Shown: positions 1 to 10,800, numbered from the stretch's first letter. The stretch: DNA of 64,000 bases from CAWAHD01 sp963781785 (GCA_963781785.1 CAWAHD010000002.1:1798001-1862000); one strand, 5' to 3'. Numbers and translations: made by a program. The notes: a model not told the origin generated them from the sequence alone.

Positions 1-517
1 ATGTGACGTCTTTCAACTCGGCGAGTTCCTGGAGCGCGGCTTTCTCATCGCCGGCGGTCGTCGACTTGTCGGCGATCGCCTTGAGCCGGGTGGTGACCGT
101 TTGGGCCACGATCTCCCGGCGCAGGGGAAGGTAATCGACCAGAATGAACGGCTGGTCGTCCCAGAAGCCGGGATCGATCGACCATCCGATGAAGGCGCCG
201 ACGTGCCCCCAATTTTCGACGGGCCACTCCGTGTTGACCTTCGCTTGCCAGGAGGCGGGGTCGATGATCTTCTCCACCTCCTCTCGCGGGTCAGCCAGCT
301 TGATTGTCTCGAGGCCGTAGACTTGCTTCACCTCCTCGCGGGCCACCGTGTCCAGCGGCTTGACCCGCCCCTCGTGCATCACGGCCACTTTCCCGATCAG
401 CTCGTAAGCCGGCCCGGTCCCCTCCGATTTGGTTTTCTCTCCCGCGTGCGCGCCCAGGCTGACAGCAACCGTCCCGCCCAGGATCAGACCGCCAAAAAGC
501 TTGCTGATTCGTCTCAT
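1..517 (-). CDS. CcsA/ResC-like cytochrome c biogenesis protein (N-terminal part, runs off the window)
   Basis: The first 172 codons of a minus-strand gene that continues beyond base 1. The start is ATG at 515-517. The N-terminus is an export signal or membrane anchor (MRRISKLFGGLILGG...). It is followed by a segment containing AVMHEGRVKPLDTVAREEV, which I recognise from planctomycete-type fused cytochrome c maturation proteins that carry a CcsA/CcmC-like haem-handling membrane domain further on. That domain lies outside the window, so the assignment rests on the N-terminal segment and on the position 65 bp downstream of a ResB-like gene on the same strand. In system II maturation, ResB and CcsA form the haem-delivery and ligation complex. 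The two genes are probably one transcription unit. An alternative is a ResB-operon accessory protein without the CcsA domain. Confidence 0.7.
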   Translation of the reverse strand, partial: MRRISKLFGGLILGGTVAVSLGAHAGEKTKSEGTGPAYELIGKVAVMHEGRVKPLDTVAREEVKQVYGLETIKLADPREEVEKIIDPASWQAKVNTEWPVENWGHVGAFIGWSIDPGFWDDQPFILVDYLPLRREIVAQTVTTRLKAIADKSTTAGDEKAALQELAELKDVT

Positions 518-582
518 TTTCGGGCTCCTACGGCTCACTCAGCCAGAAACAAAAAGGACGCATTCGTCGCGCGCGATCCCGG

Positions 583-2763
583 TTACAGCAGTTCATTGTC
601 TGGGGACTGCTGCGGCTCTTCCTGCACTCTCGCGAGTCGCTTCCGTGCCTTGGCGGCTGCGCGCTCGCGCTCAAGCTTGCCCCCGTCCGTGAAGATTCCC
701 GCCCGCATGTAAAACTGGGTAAATGCCCCCACCACGACCAGGAAGCAGCCCAGGTAGATCACTGGCCGGGCAGGATTGGTGGCGACCTGAAAGACCGACT
801 CGAAACGGCCGGTTGGCTGGTTGGTTTCGGGGTCGATGTCCGGCATGTAGCGCGATTGATAAAACGTGAAACCGCGATGGGTCAAAGGGTGATTCATGAA
901 GATCAGGTACGGCTGATTCTTGATCCCCGACGATGGGTCGGTGAGCTCGACCTGGCTTTCGAACTTGGTGGCTTGCTCGGTGCCGGGCTCGAAGCCCACT
1001 TCGAAGTCCTTGAGCTTCAGCTCGAACCCCAGCGGCCGGCGATCGGCGTCGAACCGGACCTCGTACACGGCATTCTCGAAGGTGACGTACCGCGGCGGCG
1101 GCGGGTCGAGGTCCATCGAGCGCCGAAGCCAGAATTCTTGGGTCTCTTGCCCCACCGTCATCACGACGCGACAGGCGGCAACGCCCTCGTCCAATTTGCC
1201 CTTGGGCAGCTCCATCGGCTCGAAGATTTGCTTTTCGATCGCCGACCTAAGATATTCGTCGACACCAAAGGTGATGGTCATCGGCATCGTGGGTCCGCCG
1301 CCGAAGGCGGCGATCGGCTTGCCCTTCTCGACCGGGCCCGCGGCCCGGAGCTCTCCGATGGCGCTCTTGCCACGACCGAAGACCCGGTAGTACAGCGCAT
1401 CATCGGGACCGGCCAGGATCTCGATCTGCCCGAACCGGCCATTGGTTTTGGGATCGATCGTGGGCGCGACCATGTAGTGGATCGCGGCCAACCGCGGCTC
1501 CTCTGCGCCTGTCGTCTCGTCGGTCGATGGGATGACAGCCATCGGCAGATTAGCGAGCGCCATGTGCGTCACCGGCTTTGCTTTGCCGGCCTGGATCTTG
1601 AAGACGGCGATCGGGATCGAATCGTCACCCAGAACGTGATCAAGCCGGTATTTGGTCGTGCTGGTCGGAAACTCGAGGACCTCCGAGAGCGTGACGGTCA
1701 GATCGCTCTCCGGCAGATTGGTCGATTTACCCTTCTGATCGTCGAGAACCCAATCGAAGGTCCGTGCGCGGCCGGCCCGATCCGGATAGCGGAACCGAGC
1801 AACCCCACTCGCGCCGGACGAAAACGGCGGCTTGAGGAAGTCGTCGACCAGTTCGGGCCGGTCGACATACGCAAAGACAAGCTCGGCGGGGCGCTGGCTC
1901 CGGACGACCCGGTGGAACTTCCGCTCCGTCGCCAGCCAGTGTTCGTCCTCGGACCGGAACGCGTCTTGCGCGTGCGGCATGTTCGGCCCCTTGAACTGAA
2001 GCGCGATCCGGACCATGGGAGCGCCACCCGGGTCGACGGCACGCGCCACGGCAGAGGCCGATGCCGGCAGGTACTCCTTGACCACGAACCGAAACGGATC
2101 ACCGGGCTGGCTCAAGACGTCCTGATACGACTCGGGGCCTGCGCTCAGGCCGAACAGGGTCCCCGAGAACAGCCGGTTCAAGAAACTGTCGTGCCTCGGC
2201 TTTCCCGGCCCCCACTGAAAAGAACCCGGCTGAAACGCCAGGTCGACTTCGCGGCTACGCTCCCGGGTATGGGGATCGACCTCCCAGATCCGGATCACGG
2301 GATGTTCCCTGCGCACCATTTCGCTCTTCACGCTACCCTCGAGCATGCCGACCTGCCCCTCGTCGGACGTTCGAAGGCACGAGTACGAACCAGCCAGGAT
2401 CGTCAACAGCCCCGTGTGCGTGATCAAAAAGCCGATCTGCCGCTTCTTCCAGGGATAGCGAATCAAAGCCGCGCACAGGATATTTATTCCCAGAAACGCC
2501 AGCAAGATCACGAAGCCGGGGCTCTTGTAGATCCACTCCTGCGCAGCGGCGGTGCCGTACCACGACTCGAACAGGGTTGCATAACCCAGCGTCGCCGCCA
2601 GAGTGAGCAACGAGATGAACGCCAGCTTGAGCGACGCCAGGAACCGATAGATCGCATCAACAAATCGGACGAATCGATCGACGAGCGAGGCCGACGGCGT
2701 ATATTCCGGCTGGCGCAGGGAACCGGAAGACACCGGCTGAACCTTTTTGGTGGCTATCACCAT
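583..2763 (-). CDS. resB: ResB-like cytochrome c biogenesis protein
   Basis: A 726-residue membrane protein of the ResB/Ccs1 family, partner of CcsA in system II haem attachment to c-type cytochromes. Hydrophobic segments are visible at about residues 40-60 (LKLAFISLLTLAATLGYATLF), 82-100 (GFVILLAFLGINILCAALI) and 110-128 (IGFLITHTGLLTILAGSY). After a large soluble middle region, there is a last one near the C-terminus (PVIYLGCFLVVVGAFTQFY). The phrase NHPLTHRGFTFYQSRY just before the last helix is typical of ResB. The length exceeds that of short ResB proteins because of the large periplasmic domain, as expected in planctomycetes. ATG at 2763 is the only good start near the first helix. The reading frame is intact. 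The gene sits between the ECF sigma/cytochrome gene upstream and the CcsA-like gene downstream. Confidence 0.85.
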   Translation of the reverse strand: MVIATKKVQPVSSGSLRQPEYTPSASLVDRFVRFVDAIYRFLASLKLAFISLLTLAATLGYATLFESWYGTAAAQEWIYKSPGFVILLAFLGINILCAALIRYPWKKRQIGFLITHTGLLTILAGSYSCLRTSDEGQVGMLEGSVKSEMVRREHPVIRIWEVDPHTRERSREVDLAFQPGSFQWGPGKPRHDSFLNRLFSGTLFGLSAGPESYQDVLSQPGDPFRFVVKEYLPASASAVARAVDPGGAPMVRIALQFKGPNMPHAQDAFRSEDEHWLATERKFHRVVRSQRPAELVFAYVDRPELVDDFLKPPFSSGASGVARFRYPDRAGRARTFDWVLDDQKGKSTNLPESDLTVTLSEVLEFPTSTTKYRLDHVLGDDSIPIAVFKIQAGKAKPVTHMALANLPMAVIPSTDETTGAEEPRLAAIHYMVAPTIDPKTNGRFGQIEILAGPDDALYYRVFGRGKSAIGELRAAGPVEKGKPIAAFGGGPTMPMTITFGVDEYLRSAIEKQIFEPMELPKGKLDEGVAACRVVMTVGQETQEFWLRRSMDLDPPPPRYVTFENAVYEVRFDADRRPLGFELKLKDFEVGFEPGTEQATKFESQVELTDPSSGIKNQPYLIFMNHPLTHRGFTFYQSRYMPDIDPETNQPTGRFESVFQVATNPARPVIYLGCFLVVVGAFTQFYMRAGIFTDGGKLERERAAAKARKRLARVQEEPQQSPDNELL

Positions 2764-3061
2764 GCTTTCGCACCTACCCGGGAAGGGAAGAGCTCAAGGG
2801 CGGGATCAAGGGCGGAGACGCTCATCGCGAACACGTTGCACGGTTCACAGTTGTATTTTACACGGCAGCCTGCCGCCGGACCAGATACTCCACAATCGAC
2901 TCAGGCACTCGCGCGTGATCCGTCGCGGTCATGCCGAGCAGCATAACCTCTTTTGGTACTGACATTTAGGGGCGAAACAGCTTCTCGGTCCTGACGTGGG
3001 GATCGTTCGACGGGCGAGTCCAGAATTCGGCTCACCGGAAGCCTCATCTCCCGCAGGAGCG

Positions 3062-4092
3062 TCAGTGAAAAAGTGCGTGGCAGTGCAAGCAGCTCGCATC
3101 CAGCCGGCGGGCAGCCGACAGGATGCCTGGCAGGTCGTTTTCGCGCGTGGCCTGGGCGAGCTCTACGGCTGAATGCCGCATCTCGTTCGTGTATTCTCGC
3201 CAACGCTCGCCCCTGGCGCCGGGGTCGATATTCTCGATTTCATCGGCGACTGCGGCCGACTGCCGCGCCAGGGCAATCATCTGTCCGGGGTCGGGCGCAC
3301 GCTCGGCTTGGGCGATCCGGGCGAGGACTTGCCCGATGCTCCGACCGTCCGGAGAGTGGGGCCGGAGTGAGCTCATTGCCGTTCGGACAGCCAACGCGCT
3401 CGGGTCGGGTCGGGGAATGAGGCTCCATGCCGCCAGGACGGCAACGGCAAAACCGACGAGGCCGATGGCCGGCAAGACCCCGCGATGCACCAGCCGCCTC
3501 CGCAGGAGCGTACGCGCTCGTTCCAGCCGTCGCGAGATCGAGCCGGCCGGCCAGCCGAGCTGCGCGCGGCTTCTTCGTGCGTGTGCCCCTCGAGGTAGCA
3601 GAGAACAATCGGTGCTCGATACTTCTCGGGCAATTGCCGCAGCTCGTCGTCGAGCACCCGATTCAGGTCTCTTCGCTCGATCTCGACGGCCGGATCGGCC
3701 CAGCGGTGATAGCGTTCCGGCAGCCAGCCAGCGCCGCCTGAGGTGCCGTCGCTCGCCTTGCTTTGCGTCAAGGTGGTGATCGGAATTTCCCGCCGCTCCA
3801 GCCGCGCGGCGTCGGACCGGGCTCCGAGCGCCAGCCGGTGGGCCACCGAGCCGACCCAGGCCCCGACCGACCGCTGCCAGGGAATCACCGCCGCCTTCCG
3901 TGCCAGGACCAGAAACGTTGCCTGAAAAACATCCTCGACATCGTGCTCGTTGCGCAGAATCCGCGAGCAGATCTGCCTCACAAGCGGTCCATGACGAGTC
4001 ACCAGGGCCACGAACGCAGCCTCTTCGTGACCGGTCACGAACCGCTCCAGCAAGATGGCATCGCTCAATGGCTCAGGCATCAACCTGTGCAT
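3062..4092 (-). CDS. ECF sigma factor fused to a transmembrane helix and a cytochrome c'-like haem domain (one frameshift)
   Basis: The N-terminal part (from ATG 4092) is an ECF sigma-70 factor. Region 2 contains HDVEDVFQATFLVLARKA, and region 4 contains LRQLPEKYRAPIVLCYLEG-HTHEEAA. The frame breaks near 3557, where one base appears to be missing. Restoring it gives the expected helix-turn-helix AARQLGWPAGSISRRLERART and joins directly to the next frame (VHRGVLPAIG...). That frame has one hydrophobic helix (PAIGLVGFAVAVLAAWSLI) and an alpha-helical domain of about 110 residues ending in CLHCH six residues from the terminus. A haem-binding CxxCH at the very C-terminus of a helical domain is the layout of cytochrome c'. 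The inferred topology is sigma domain in the cytoplasm and haem domain in the periplasm. The gene lies 298 bp upstream of resB on the same strand. The anti-sigma role of the C-terminus is inference. Confidence 0.72.
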
Positions 4093-4313
4093 CCTCCAGG
4101 GGAATCACCCCCTTTCCCTCATTATGCCAATGCTGTTCGGCCCCAAAAATGCTCATTGCTCGCCTGACGCAAACAGCTTGGTGCGGTCGTGGAACACGAC
4201 CGTTTCTGGAGCCTATCATGGACTTGGGATGTGCGTCCAGCATCGATGGGATGCCATTCGGCGCGCAGCAACGAACGCCGCGGACGGGCGAGTCAAAGCG
4301 GTCGCGTGCGAGG

Positions 4314-5627
4314 TCAATCGTGTTTCTTCAGACTCTCGATGTGGGCCTGCAATTCCTCCCAGCTAGCCAGACCACTAAAGTAGAACTGAACCATCTCCAG
4401 AGTCCGCTTCGTTGGCTTTTTTCCAGTCCAGAGGCTGATCAACAGGCTGGCGATGATCCCCAAGTAGACCTGGATCTCAACCCCATTCACGTTGTTCGCG
4501 AGCAAATGACGGCAGCCCAAGATGCACTTGAGCCAGCGGAAAAACAGCTCCACCGCCCATCGGTATTTGTAGCCCAAGCCCACCAAGTCAGCCGGCAGGT
4601 CCAGGAGATTCGTGACCAAAACCAGAACATTTGGCTTGCCGGTGGAGTCGAGTTTGTCGGTCTGGACCTTGACGATCCGCACCTTTTGCTTCAGGACGTT
4701 CTTGTGGTGATCGGTGCCCAAGCGTTTCACAATGACGTCGCTGATGACGCCCGCTGCCCGGGCTTCGGCCGTGAGAGGTCGTTCCTCGAGCACTGTGTAG
4801 GCGACGCTGTCCTGCACACGCGCAATGAAGGAAGAACGAGCGTCCACGATGTCCTGGAAGAGCTGGTATTCCTCGTAGCCGCGATCGACAACGTACACGT
4901 GACCGGGCAGGAGCATTGTTCGCAATTGCTCGCGTTCGGAGCCGCTGCCATGCGTGACCGTGACATCCGCCGGGACGCCCTTGAACACGTCGAAGTGGAC
5001 ATGCATTTTGGCGGCACGATTGTCATCGTTCATCCACAAAGCCCAGACCATCTTGGGCAAAGCCGGCAGCAGACTGCCGTCGACAGCGATCAGGCCTTGG
5101 AGGGCCTTCGCGTCCCTGCCTTGTGCGGTGGGCAGAACTTTCTCGGCCAATTGCGGGATGAGATCGCGGAGCAGTTCGGCGTCAAACACCCGGGCGGCCT
5201 CGCTGAGCGAGCCCAGACTGGCCCGCGAACAGCCGAGGTTCTTCTGAATCTTCGCCAGTTGGCTGGCCTGCTGGATGCCGCGTAAGCTATCGACGATGGG
5301 ATTGAAGTAGAACAGGAGTACCAACGAGCAATATTGGTCGAAGTGGAGGATGCGATTGCCGGCTACATCGCGCTGGGTCCCAGACTCATGAAGCCCTTCC
5401 AAGAGGGAGTTGAGTAGCGTGAAATACTTGAGGCCCTTGACGTCTCGCTCGGTGAGTTCGGGCTTTTTTCTAGTCCTGGGAACTGGCGAATCAGCAGTGG
5501 GGGCACCGTGCGCGGTTTCAGCGACGACCGCCTTGGCCTGTGGCTTCGGAGAGGGACCAGAACCTTGGGCTCGCCTGAGAGCTTTGAGAGCGTTAGCGTC
5601 GATCTTTGGTCGTCGTTTTCGGGGCAT
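4314..5627 (-). CDS. IS4-type DDE transposase
   Basis: A 437-residue transposase with the IS4-group catalytic layout. The first Asp is in IAVDGSLLPAL, the second in YVVDRGYEEYQ, and the Glu is in the signature Y-(2)-R-(3)-E-(6)-K seen as YKYRWAVELFFRWLK. A basic N-terminal tail (MPRKRRPKID) and an HTH-like helical region precede the core. The frame is intact, so the element could be active. I looked for terminal inverted repeats in the flanks (about 4100-4313 and 5628-5900) and found none I could defend, so the insertion sequence boundaries are not given. It sits between the ECF sigma/cytochrome gene and a small membrane-protein gene, and does not obviously interrupt a gene. Confidence 0.88.
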   Translation of the reverse strand: MPRKRRPKIDANALKALRRAQGSGPSPKPQAKAVVAETAHGAPTADSPVPRTRKKPELTERDVKGLKYFTLLNSLLEGLHESGTQRDVAGNRILHFDQYCSLVLLFYFNPIVDSLRGIQQASQLAKIQKNLGCSRASLGSLSEAARVFDAELLRDLIPQLAEKVLPTAQGRDAKALQGLIAVDGSLLPALPKMVWALWMNDDNRAAKMHVHFDVFKGVPADVTVTHGSGSEREQLRTMLLPGHVYVVDRGYEEYQLFQDIVDARSSFIARVQDSVAYTVLEERPLTAEARAAGVISDVIVKRLGTDHHKNVLKQKVRIVKVQTDKLDSTGKPNVLVLVTNLLDLPADLVGLGYKYRWAVELFFRWLKCILGCRHLLANNVNGVEIQVYLGIIASLLISLWTGKKPTKRTLEMVQFYFSGLASWEELQAHIESLKKHD

Positions 5628-5929
5628 CTGGCATCAGCGAGTCAAAATGGTTTCGCCCCAGTCGGGGGCTTTGCTGACTCGTTACAAGATGCGCAAGATG
5701 CAGGGAAAGCGCAAGTGGAATTATCATGCTTTTCGAAAACTTTTTTGAGATTTCTACGGACAGGACCGAACTGCAACTTTCGAGCCGAACAGTATTGTCA
5801 TTATGCCTGCCGGAGGCCTGTTCCAATGCATAATTCCCGCAAAGCCCTGAAATGGAGCGGGGGCTGGGTCAACAGCTTCCTGCGCGAATCACCGGTTCGG
5901 CCCGAACCGGGTAAAGCCCAACAGTCGCG
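5628..5929. other. Gap upstream of the IS4 transposase gene
   Basis: About 300 bp that should hold the transposase promoter, one end of the insertion sequence and the 3' flank of the membrane-protein gene. It is locally more AT-rich (around 5725-5770) than its surroundings. I see no gene, and no inverted repeat matched to the other side of the transposase. Confidence 0.4.
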
Positions 5930-6469
5930 TCAGCGCACAACCGGCAACGGCTCGACGTCGTCGACATGGTCCTTGATGCGGAACCGGTCGCGGATCGTTT
6001 TCACCATTCGAAGAACCTCCTCCTCGGACAACCCGGTGCCGAATCGATGTAGTTTTCGGCCGTAATCAAAGACTACGGAGTTAGCCAGATTCGGGCCTTC
6101 CGGTGATCCTCTCGCATGCGAGTACACGATCGGGCGGAGGTTCCGTATCTGTGCGAGCTCGAAGGTCTTCGTCCGCGTGAACCCGGCGATCTCGGTCCGT
6201 ATCGCCAGGTTCTTGCCATCGATCATGATGATCCGTCGGATGGCCAGGGTGTTGATCAGGGAATAGGCGATGAAGAGTGTGGCGGGGATCGCGAAGATCA
6301 AGAGCTTGACATCAAGGGTGCGAACCCCGATCCAGAGTATGACCGAGGAAAGAAGAAAGGCGGCGGTCAAGCCGGGCCAGCGGTAGAGCGGCGGGATCGT
6401 GATCCGGAAGCCGCCGAACTCGTCGTCGGTAATCGATGACACGATGACAGGAACCGTTTTGCCGGTCAC
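5930..6469 (-). CDS. Small membrane protein with two transmembrane segments, function unknown
   Basis: A protein of about 179 residues when started at GTG 6469. This start is preferred over an upstream ATG at 6559 because a strong Shine-Dalgarno sequence (GGAGGGG, 6474-6480) lies just before the GTG and none precedes the ATG. After about 35 residues come two adjacent hydrophobic helices (LTAAFLLSSVILWIGV and LIFAIPATLFIAYSLINTL). A C-terminal soluble part of about 90 residues (IIMIDGKNLAIRTEIAGFTRTKTFELAQIRNLRP...) has the beta-rich pattern of bacterial PH-like domains found in small membrane proteins. I do not recognise a specific family. It lies downstream of the isomerase-like gene on the same strand, separated by about 90 bp. 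Confidence 0.7.
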   Translation of the reverse strand: MTGKTVPVIVSSITDDEFGGFRITIPPLYRWPGLTAAFLLSSVILWIGVRTLDVKLLIFAIPATLFIAYSLINTLAIRRIIMIDGKNLAIRTEIAGFTRTKTFELAQIRNLRPIVYSHARGSPEGPNLANSVVFDYGRKLHRFGTGLSEEEVLRMVKTIRDRFRIKDHVDDVEPLPVVR

Positions 6470-6473
6470 AATT

Positions 6474-6480
6474 CCCCTCC
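6474..6480 (-). promoter_or_regulatory. Ribosome binding site that decides the GTG start at 6469
   Basis: GGAGGGG on the minus strand, four bases before the GTG codon. It is the strongest Shine-Dalgarno match near this gene. Confidence 0.6.
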
Positions 6481-6559
6481 GTTCATCATGCTCGGAAAGA
6501 CCCCGCGAAGCCGCATTGGCAAGTGTGATCAGCTCGCGCGATGGAGCGGCTGCGACCAC

Positions 6560-7475
6560 TCAAGGCCGGAAGCCACGCTCGTGGGCAGCTGAGGCAAGCT
6601 CCAGCAGTTCATTCATGCGCCGCACGACGTCTCTCATGGCATCGAGATCGCCATAGGCGACTTCGGCGGTGACCCATCCGGTGTATCCGATGGCGCTCAA
6701 AGCAGAACGCACGGCAACCCAATCGATTCTCCTTCCCGTCGCCCAGGCGGTAGTCAAATCGCTTGGGCTTTGCATACTCCTTGATGTGAACCTTCAGAAC
6801 CCTCCTGCCGAGCTCGCGGATCCATTCCTCCGGGTAGCCGAACTCGACGACATTGCCGACGTCGAAGTACGCACCGACCCAGGGGCTCTCGAATTCATCG
6901 ATGTAGCGGCAGAACTCGACTGGGCTCAAGAGGAACTTGTTCCAGACCTCTTCCACGGCGATCTTGATGCCATGGGCCTCGGCATCGGGGATCAGCTTGC
7001 GGATGTTTTCCTGCGACCGCTTGTAGGCGTCGCGGTACCCGACCTTGTGATCGACCACGGCGGGCACAACCAGTACGGTGTTGCCGCCGTAAGCCTTGCA
7101 ATCGGCGAATTCCTGCCGGATGGCCGCCATTCCACGGGCGACGACCTCGGGATCCGGATCGGAGAGCCGGTCTCGCCAGTGCCGCGAGCCGCTGACGCCA
7201 TGGATGACCAAGCCCGTCTTGTCTCGAGCGTTCACAACCTCATGGAGATCAAGCTGATTGGGACTGACCAGTTCGACCCCGTCAAATCCTGCTTCCTTCA
7301 AAAGCTGGAACGCGGTCAGCGGAGAGCCCTTGTTGAGGCCGCCCAGCATGAACGCCTTTTTCCACTTGTTTCCCGGGGCCGCTCCTGCCCGGGCCTCACC
7401 GCTCCATGCCGCGACGGCAGTCGCGGCCAGCGCCGTACCCGTCTGTCGCAGAAAGTCTCGTCGCTCAATAGGCAT
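6560..7475 (-). CDS. Tat-exported sugar phosphate isomerase/epimerase-like TIM-barrel protein (one frameshift)
   Basis: The start at ATG 7475 gives a twin-arginine signal (IERRDFLRQTGTALAATAVAAW) followed by a xylose isomerase-like TIM barrel of the AP-endonuclease-2 superfamily. Visible landmarks are EAGFDGVELVSPN, the metal-site strand IKIAVEEVWNKFL, the segment VGAYFDVGNVVEFGYP and the late strand VLKVHIKEY. The frame breaks near 6728. The C-terminal barrel strand (RIDWVAVRSALSAIGYTGWVTAEV) continues in another frame down to the stop at 6560-6562, giving about 304 residues in all. Such exported barrels are abundant in planctomycetes and are usually of unknown substrate, often linked to sugar or polyol metabolism. 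The break is a single-base indel with no other sign of decay. Confidence 0.78.
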
Positions 7476-7848
7476 GGGCGCTCGCTCCCCGGACCAGTTC
7501 TGGCGATCTCCTCATTCCTATCATACGGGCGCGGCGGCGACCAAGCCAGGCCATGCCAGGCGGCTTCCCGGTCGGGTTTCTTGACCGCGGACGGGTAAAA
7601 CGAGATCGCGGCCCGCAGGCGGCACAGCCCGTCAACGCGGTGATCCGGTTGCGAGTCCAGGGGAGGAAAGCGAGCCGGCCGGTCGTGATCCCCGCAAGGA
7701 TCAGTCGCCGGCCGGTCGTGGATCAGTCATTTCCGCAGCCCGGGCCCTCAGCCAAACGCCTTCTTGATGCCGGTCCGTCGGTCAGAAGAAGAACTTCGAC
7801 ACGCGCCTGGCCGTGGGTCGGGACGTCGTCGCCTTGACCGCCTTCCGG
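7476..7848. other. Intergenic gap with a short repeated GC-rich word
   Basis: No gene seen. The words CCGGCCGGTCGTGATC (about 7676) and CCGGCCGGTCGTGGATC (about 7711) form a close direct repeat. The region separates two minus-strand genes, so it should hold the promoter of the isomerase gene and the 3' end of the protease gene. Confidence 0.4.
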
Positions 7849-10800
7849 TTATCCGCCTGTTGTGCCCGGAGGAGTCGTCGTCCCGCCGGTTGTCGAGCTC
7901 GCCGCCGGGCTCGCGGCACTCGCCGTCGTCGCGGGTGTCGAGGTCAGGACGCTGGTGTCGGATGTGGTGGACTGACCGGACAGAAGGGCGTTCACGGACG
8001 TCTGCCCGAGGACCTGGTCGAAGGCAGCGATGACGGTTTGCGCTCCCTGACCCGCCACGGGGACGGCGGCAGGCGTGGTTGTGCCCGATGTCGATGCCGT
8101 GGACGCCGCCGGCGTGTTGGCTGCCGGGCTGTTGGCCGTCAGGGTGCCGGCCGGATCAAGGCTCCCGGGCGAGCTCGTCGGCGTCGAGGTGGGCGCGGTG
8201 GCCGCACCCGTCGTGGTGCTCGTGTTGGAGACCGCCGACGTGTTCGTCGTCGTGGGTACGCTCGTGTACCAGTTGACCGTGATCGGTACTCCGTTGATCA
8301 TCGCGGTCTTGGTCGCGGCCACGATGTTTGTTTCTGATGACGTCGACTGGGTGCTGGATGTCGTGCTCGGCGACGGATCAAAGAGCGTATAGAGCGGGAA
8401 CGTGTACCCCGGCTGCACGCCCTTGTCGACGCCGAACTTGGCCGGCGAGATGTTGCGATACTTCTTGACGGCCGATGGGGGTACCCACTCGGCTCTCGGC
8501 AAGAGGTGCTGAAGGGCGACGAAGTTGCGCTGGGCGGTGGGATCCAGCAGGAAGCCGTTGGCCGAGGCTCGCTGGCGATCGGTGATCGCGTAGGCGTCGG
8601 GCGAGGGCAGCAAGATGCGGGAGAGCATCTTGTACTCTGGTGATACGTGATCGAGCCGTTGAGCTGCCCGTCGGCCGCGTAGTCGAAGAAGTTGAACCGG
8701 CGCTGTTCGGCGGCCGGATCATCGGGGTTCTCGTTGAACACTTCGTTGTTGATGCCGGGCTGGACCGCGCTGTAGGTAGCGGTGCCCCCCAGGAGCGCGG
8801 CCATGGCGCCGGCTTCCGGCATACCCATCGCCGCCGAGTTGTCCACGAAGGTCGTAAGCTCCTGGGCGGTGATCAGGCCGTCGTGGTTGGTGTCGATGTA
8901 CTGGAAGTCGTGGTGCGAGAGCAGATAGTTGATCGCAACGTACCCTTCGATCGCCGCGACGGCATTGGCCACGTTGACGCGTGGCGTAGGAACGGTAGGT
9001 TGTCGAGTTCGGCAAGGTCGGGGGCGTGGACAGACTGCCGCCGTCGTTGGAGTCGAGGGCCGGCACGGCCGTCCAGGCGAGGATGCCGTTGATGCCGCTG
9101 GGGTTGTTCCAGGCCGACAGGTTCTTGAAGGCATGCGGCGCCGAAATTCAGCGAATCGGTGCCGACCGGCGTGTTCAGGTACGCATCGGCGGTATAGCCG
9201 TTGGATGTCGGCCAGATTGGTCCAGTAAGTTGAGGGCCGAGGAAACCAGGGCGTAGGCACCGGTCACGATCGCTGCCGACATCGATGTGCCGACCTGGGT
9301 GAAGGTCAGGTGATCGGTTGGGCTGCCGGCGGACGTGGCGGTGCCGCCGGTCGTCGTCGACGTGGGAGCGAAGGCTGCGCCGGAAGGTCGGGACATTGTA
9401 TGCCGGAGCAGCGAAGTCGGTGGTGTCGCTGCGGTTGACGCCCGCCGAGATCCGATTGGCGTAGATGACGATAATCGGCCGCCGCGAGTAGATTGGCGTT
9501 GGCGTTGAAGCCGCCGGCCGGATCACCTCCGTTCGAGCCCGAAACCTGGCTCGTACTGCCCGAGCCGCTGTTGGTCGGGCTGCCACTGATCCCCGCGGCC
9601 GCACCACCACCGCCGCCAGCGGCGCCACCTCCGCCTCCGCCAGCGCCACCGCCGCCAGCGCCACCGCCACCACCACCGGCACCGCCGCCGGTCGTGACGG
9701 ACGCGGTTCCGCCGATGGTCAACTGGCTGCCGAAGAGGAGGATCGGCCCGAGCGGGCGGGGAATGACTCCGTCCACAGTGTCCGTCGGCGGCGACGTGGC
9801 GTTCTGGTCATACGGGAACGAGAACACGCCCGTCACCGAGATGACCTCGTTCAGGACCGCCGGCAGGGACATGCCGTTGACGTCGCCGAGAGACGAGTTA
9901 TCGGCGGCGTTGTTGCCCTTGTGGAACGCTCGACCCAGTCCCACCGGTCGTACTGCTGGTGGTCGGTGCTCCCGCTCCCAGCGGAGCGCCAAATTGGCCG
10001 GCGGCCGCGATCGGCGCGATCCCCTCCTTGAGGAACTTGTGATAGGCGTTCTTGAGTGCGATCACGATCTGCGGGTAGTTCTTGTACGCACCGACTTCGC
10101 TCTGGAACGTCTGGGTCGTGCCGAAGGCGAACGAGGCCGCGATGACGCGATCGACCTTGCCCGGGCGGAGCGGGTCGTTGACGAACGGATGCTGAATGAC
10201 GTATTGCAGGCCGTTATAGAGGAGGTTGGTCGAGGTCAAGGCATTGCTCGTTCCACCGATTGAGGCTCGACGCCGCCGGTGCCGCCAGCCGTCGCCGCCG
10301 CCGCCGGCAGGTGACGTGCAGGGTCAGCTTAGCCAGCGTTGAACGGTAGGAAGATGTTGACCGGCACGAGGGTCGCCTGCGGCACGAACTGGGCAATCAC
10401 GCCCGCGACCGGCGTGCCGTGTCCGGCGAACGTATTCGCCAGCACGGCCGTTGCCGGTGCCGCCGGCTGCCGCCGCTGCCGCCAGCCGGTTCCGCCGGCC
10501 GTGGCGGCCGCAAGGTCTCGATTGCCCAAGCCCGCCGGTAAAGATGTCAGTACCGGGCGCGACCCGGCCGCGGAACGGCGGCGAGCTGGCGTCGACGCCG
10601 GTGTCGACCACCGCGACGGCGCTGTTCTGCCCGTCGTAGGGCACGCCCAGCGTGCGCAGGTCGTTCAAGTCCGACCAGCGTTCCGCTCGTCGAGTCGGCC
10701 AGGTCCGCCGTCGTCTTGAACTGCCAGATTCCCTGGTCGTCGGAAGCGTAGAGCGTCGTCCCGTCGGCCGAGAAGCTGATGCTGAGCATCGAATTGACGA

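Noticed and set aside
856..2946. 696-residue plus-strand ORF opposite resB
   Set aside because: It is antisense to a well-supported membrane protein gene, Arg-rich, and without known motifs.
4093..5900. Terminal inverted repeats for the IS4-type element
   Set aside because: The only similar flanking words (GCGAGTCAAA near 4289 and 5637) are in direct, not inverted, orientation and too short to define element ends.
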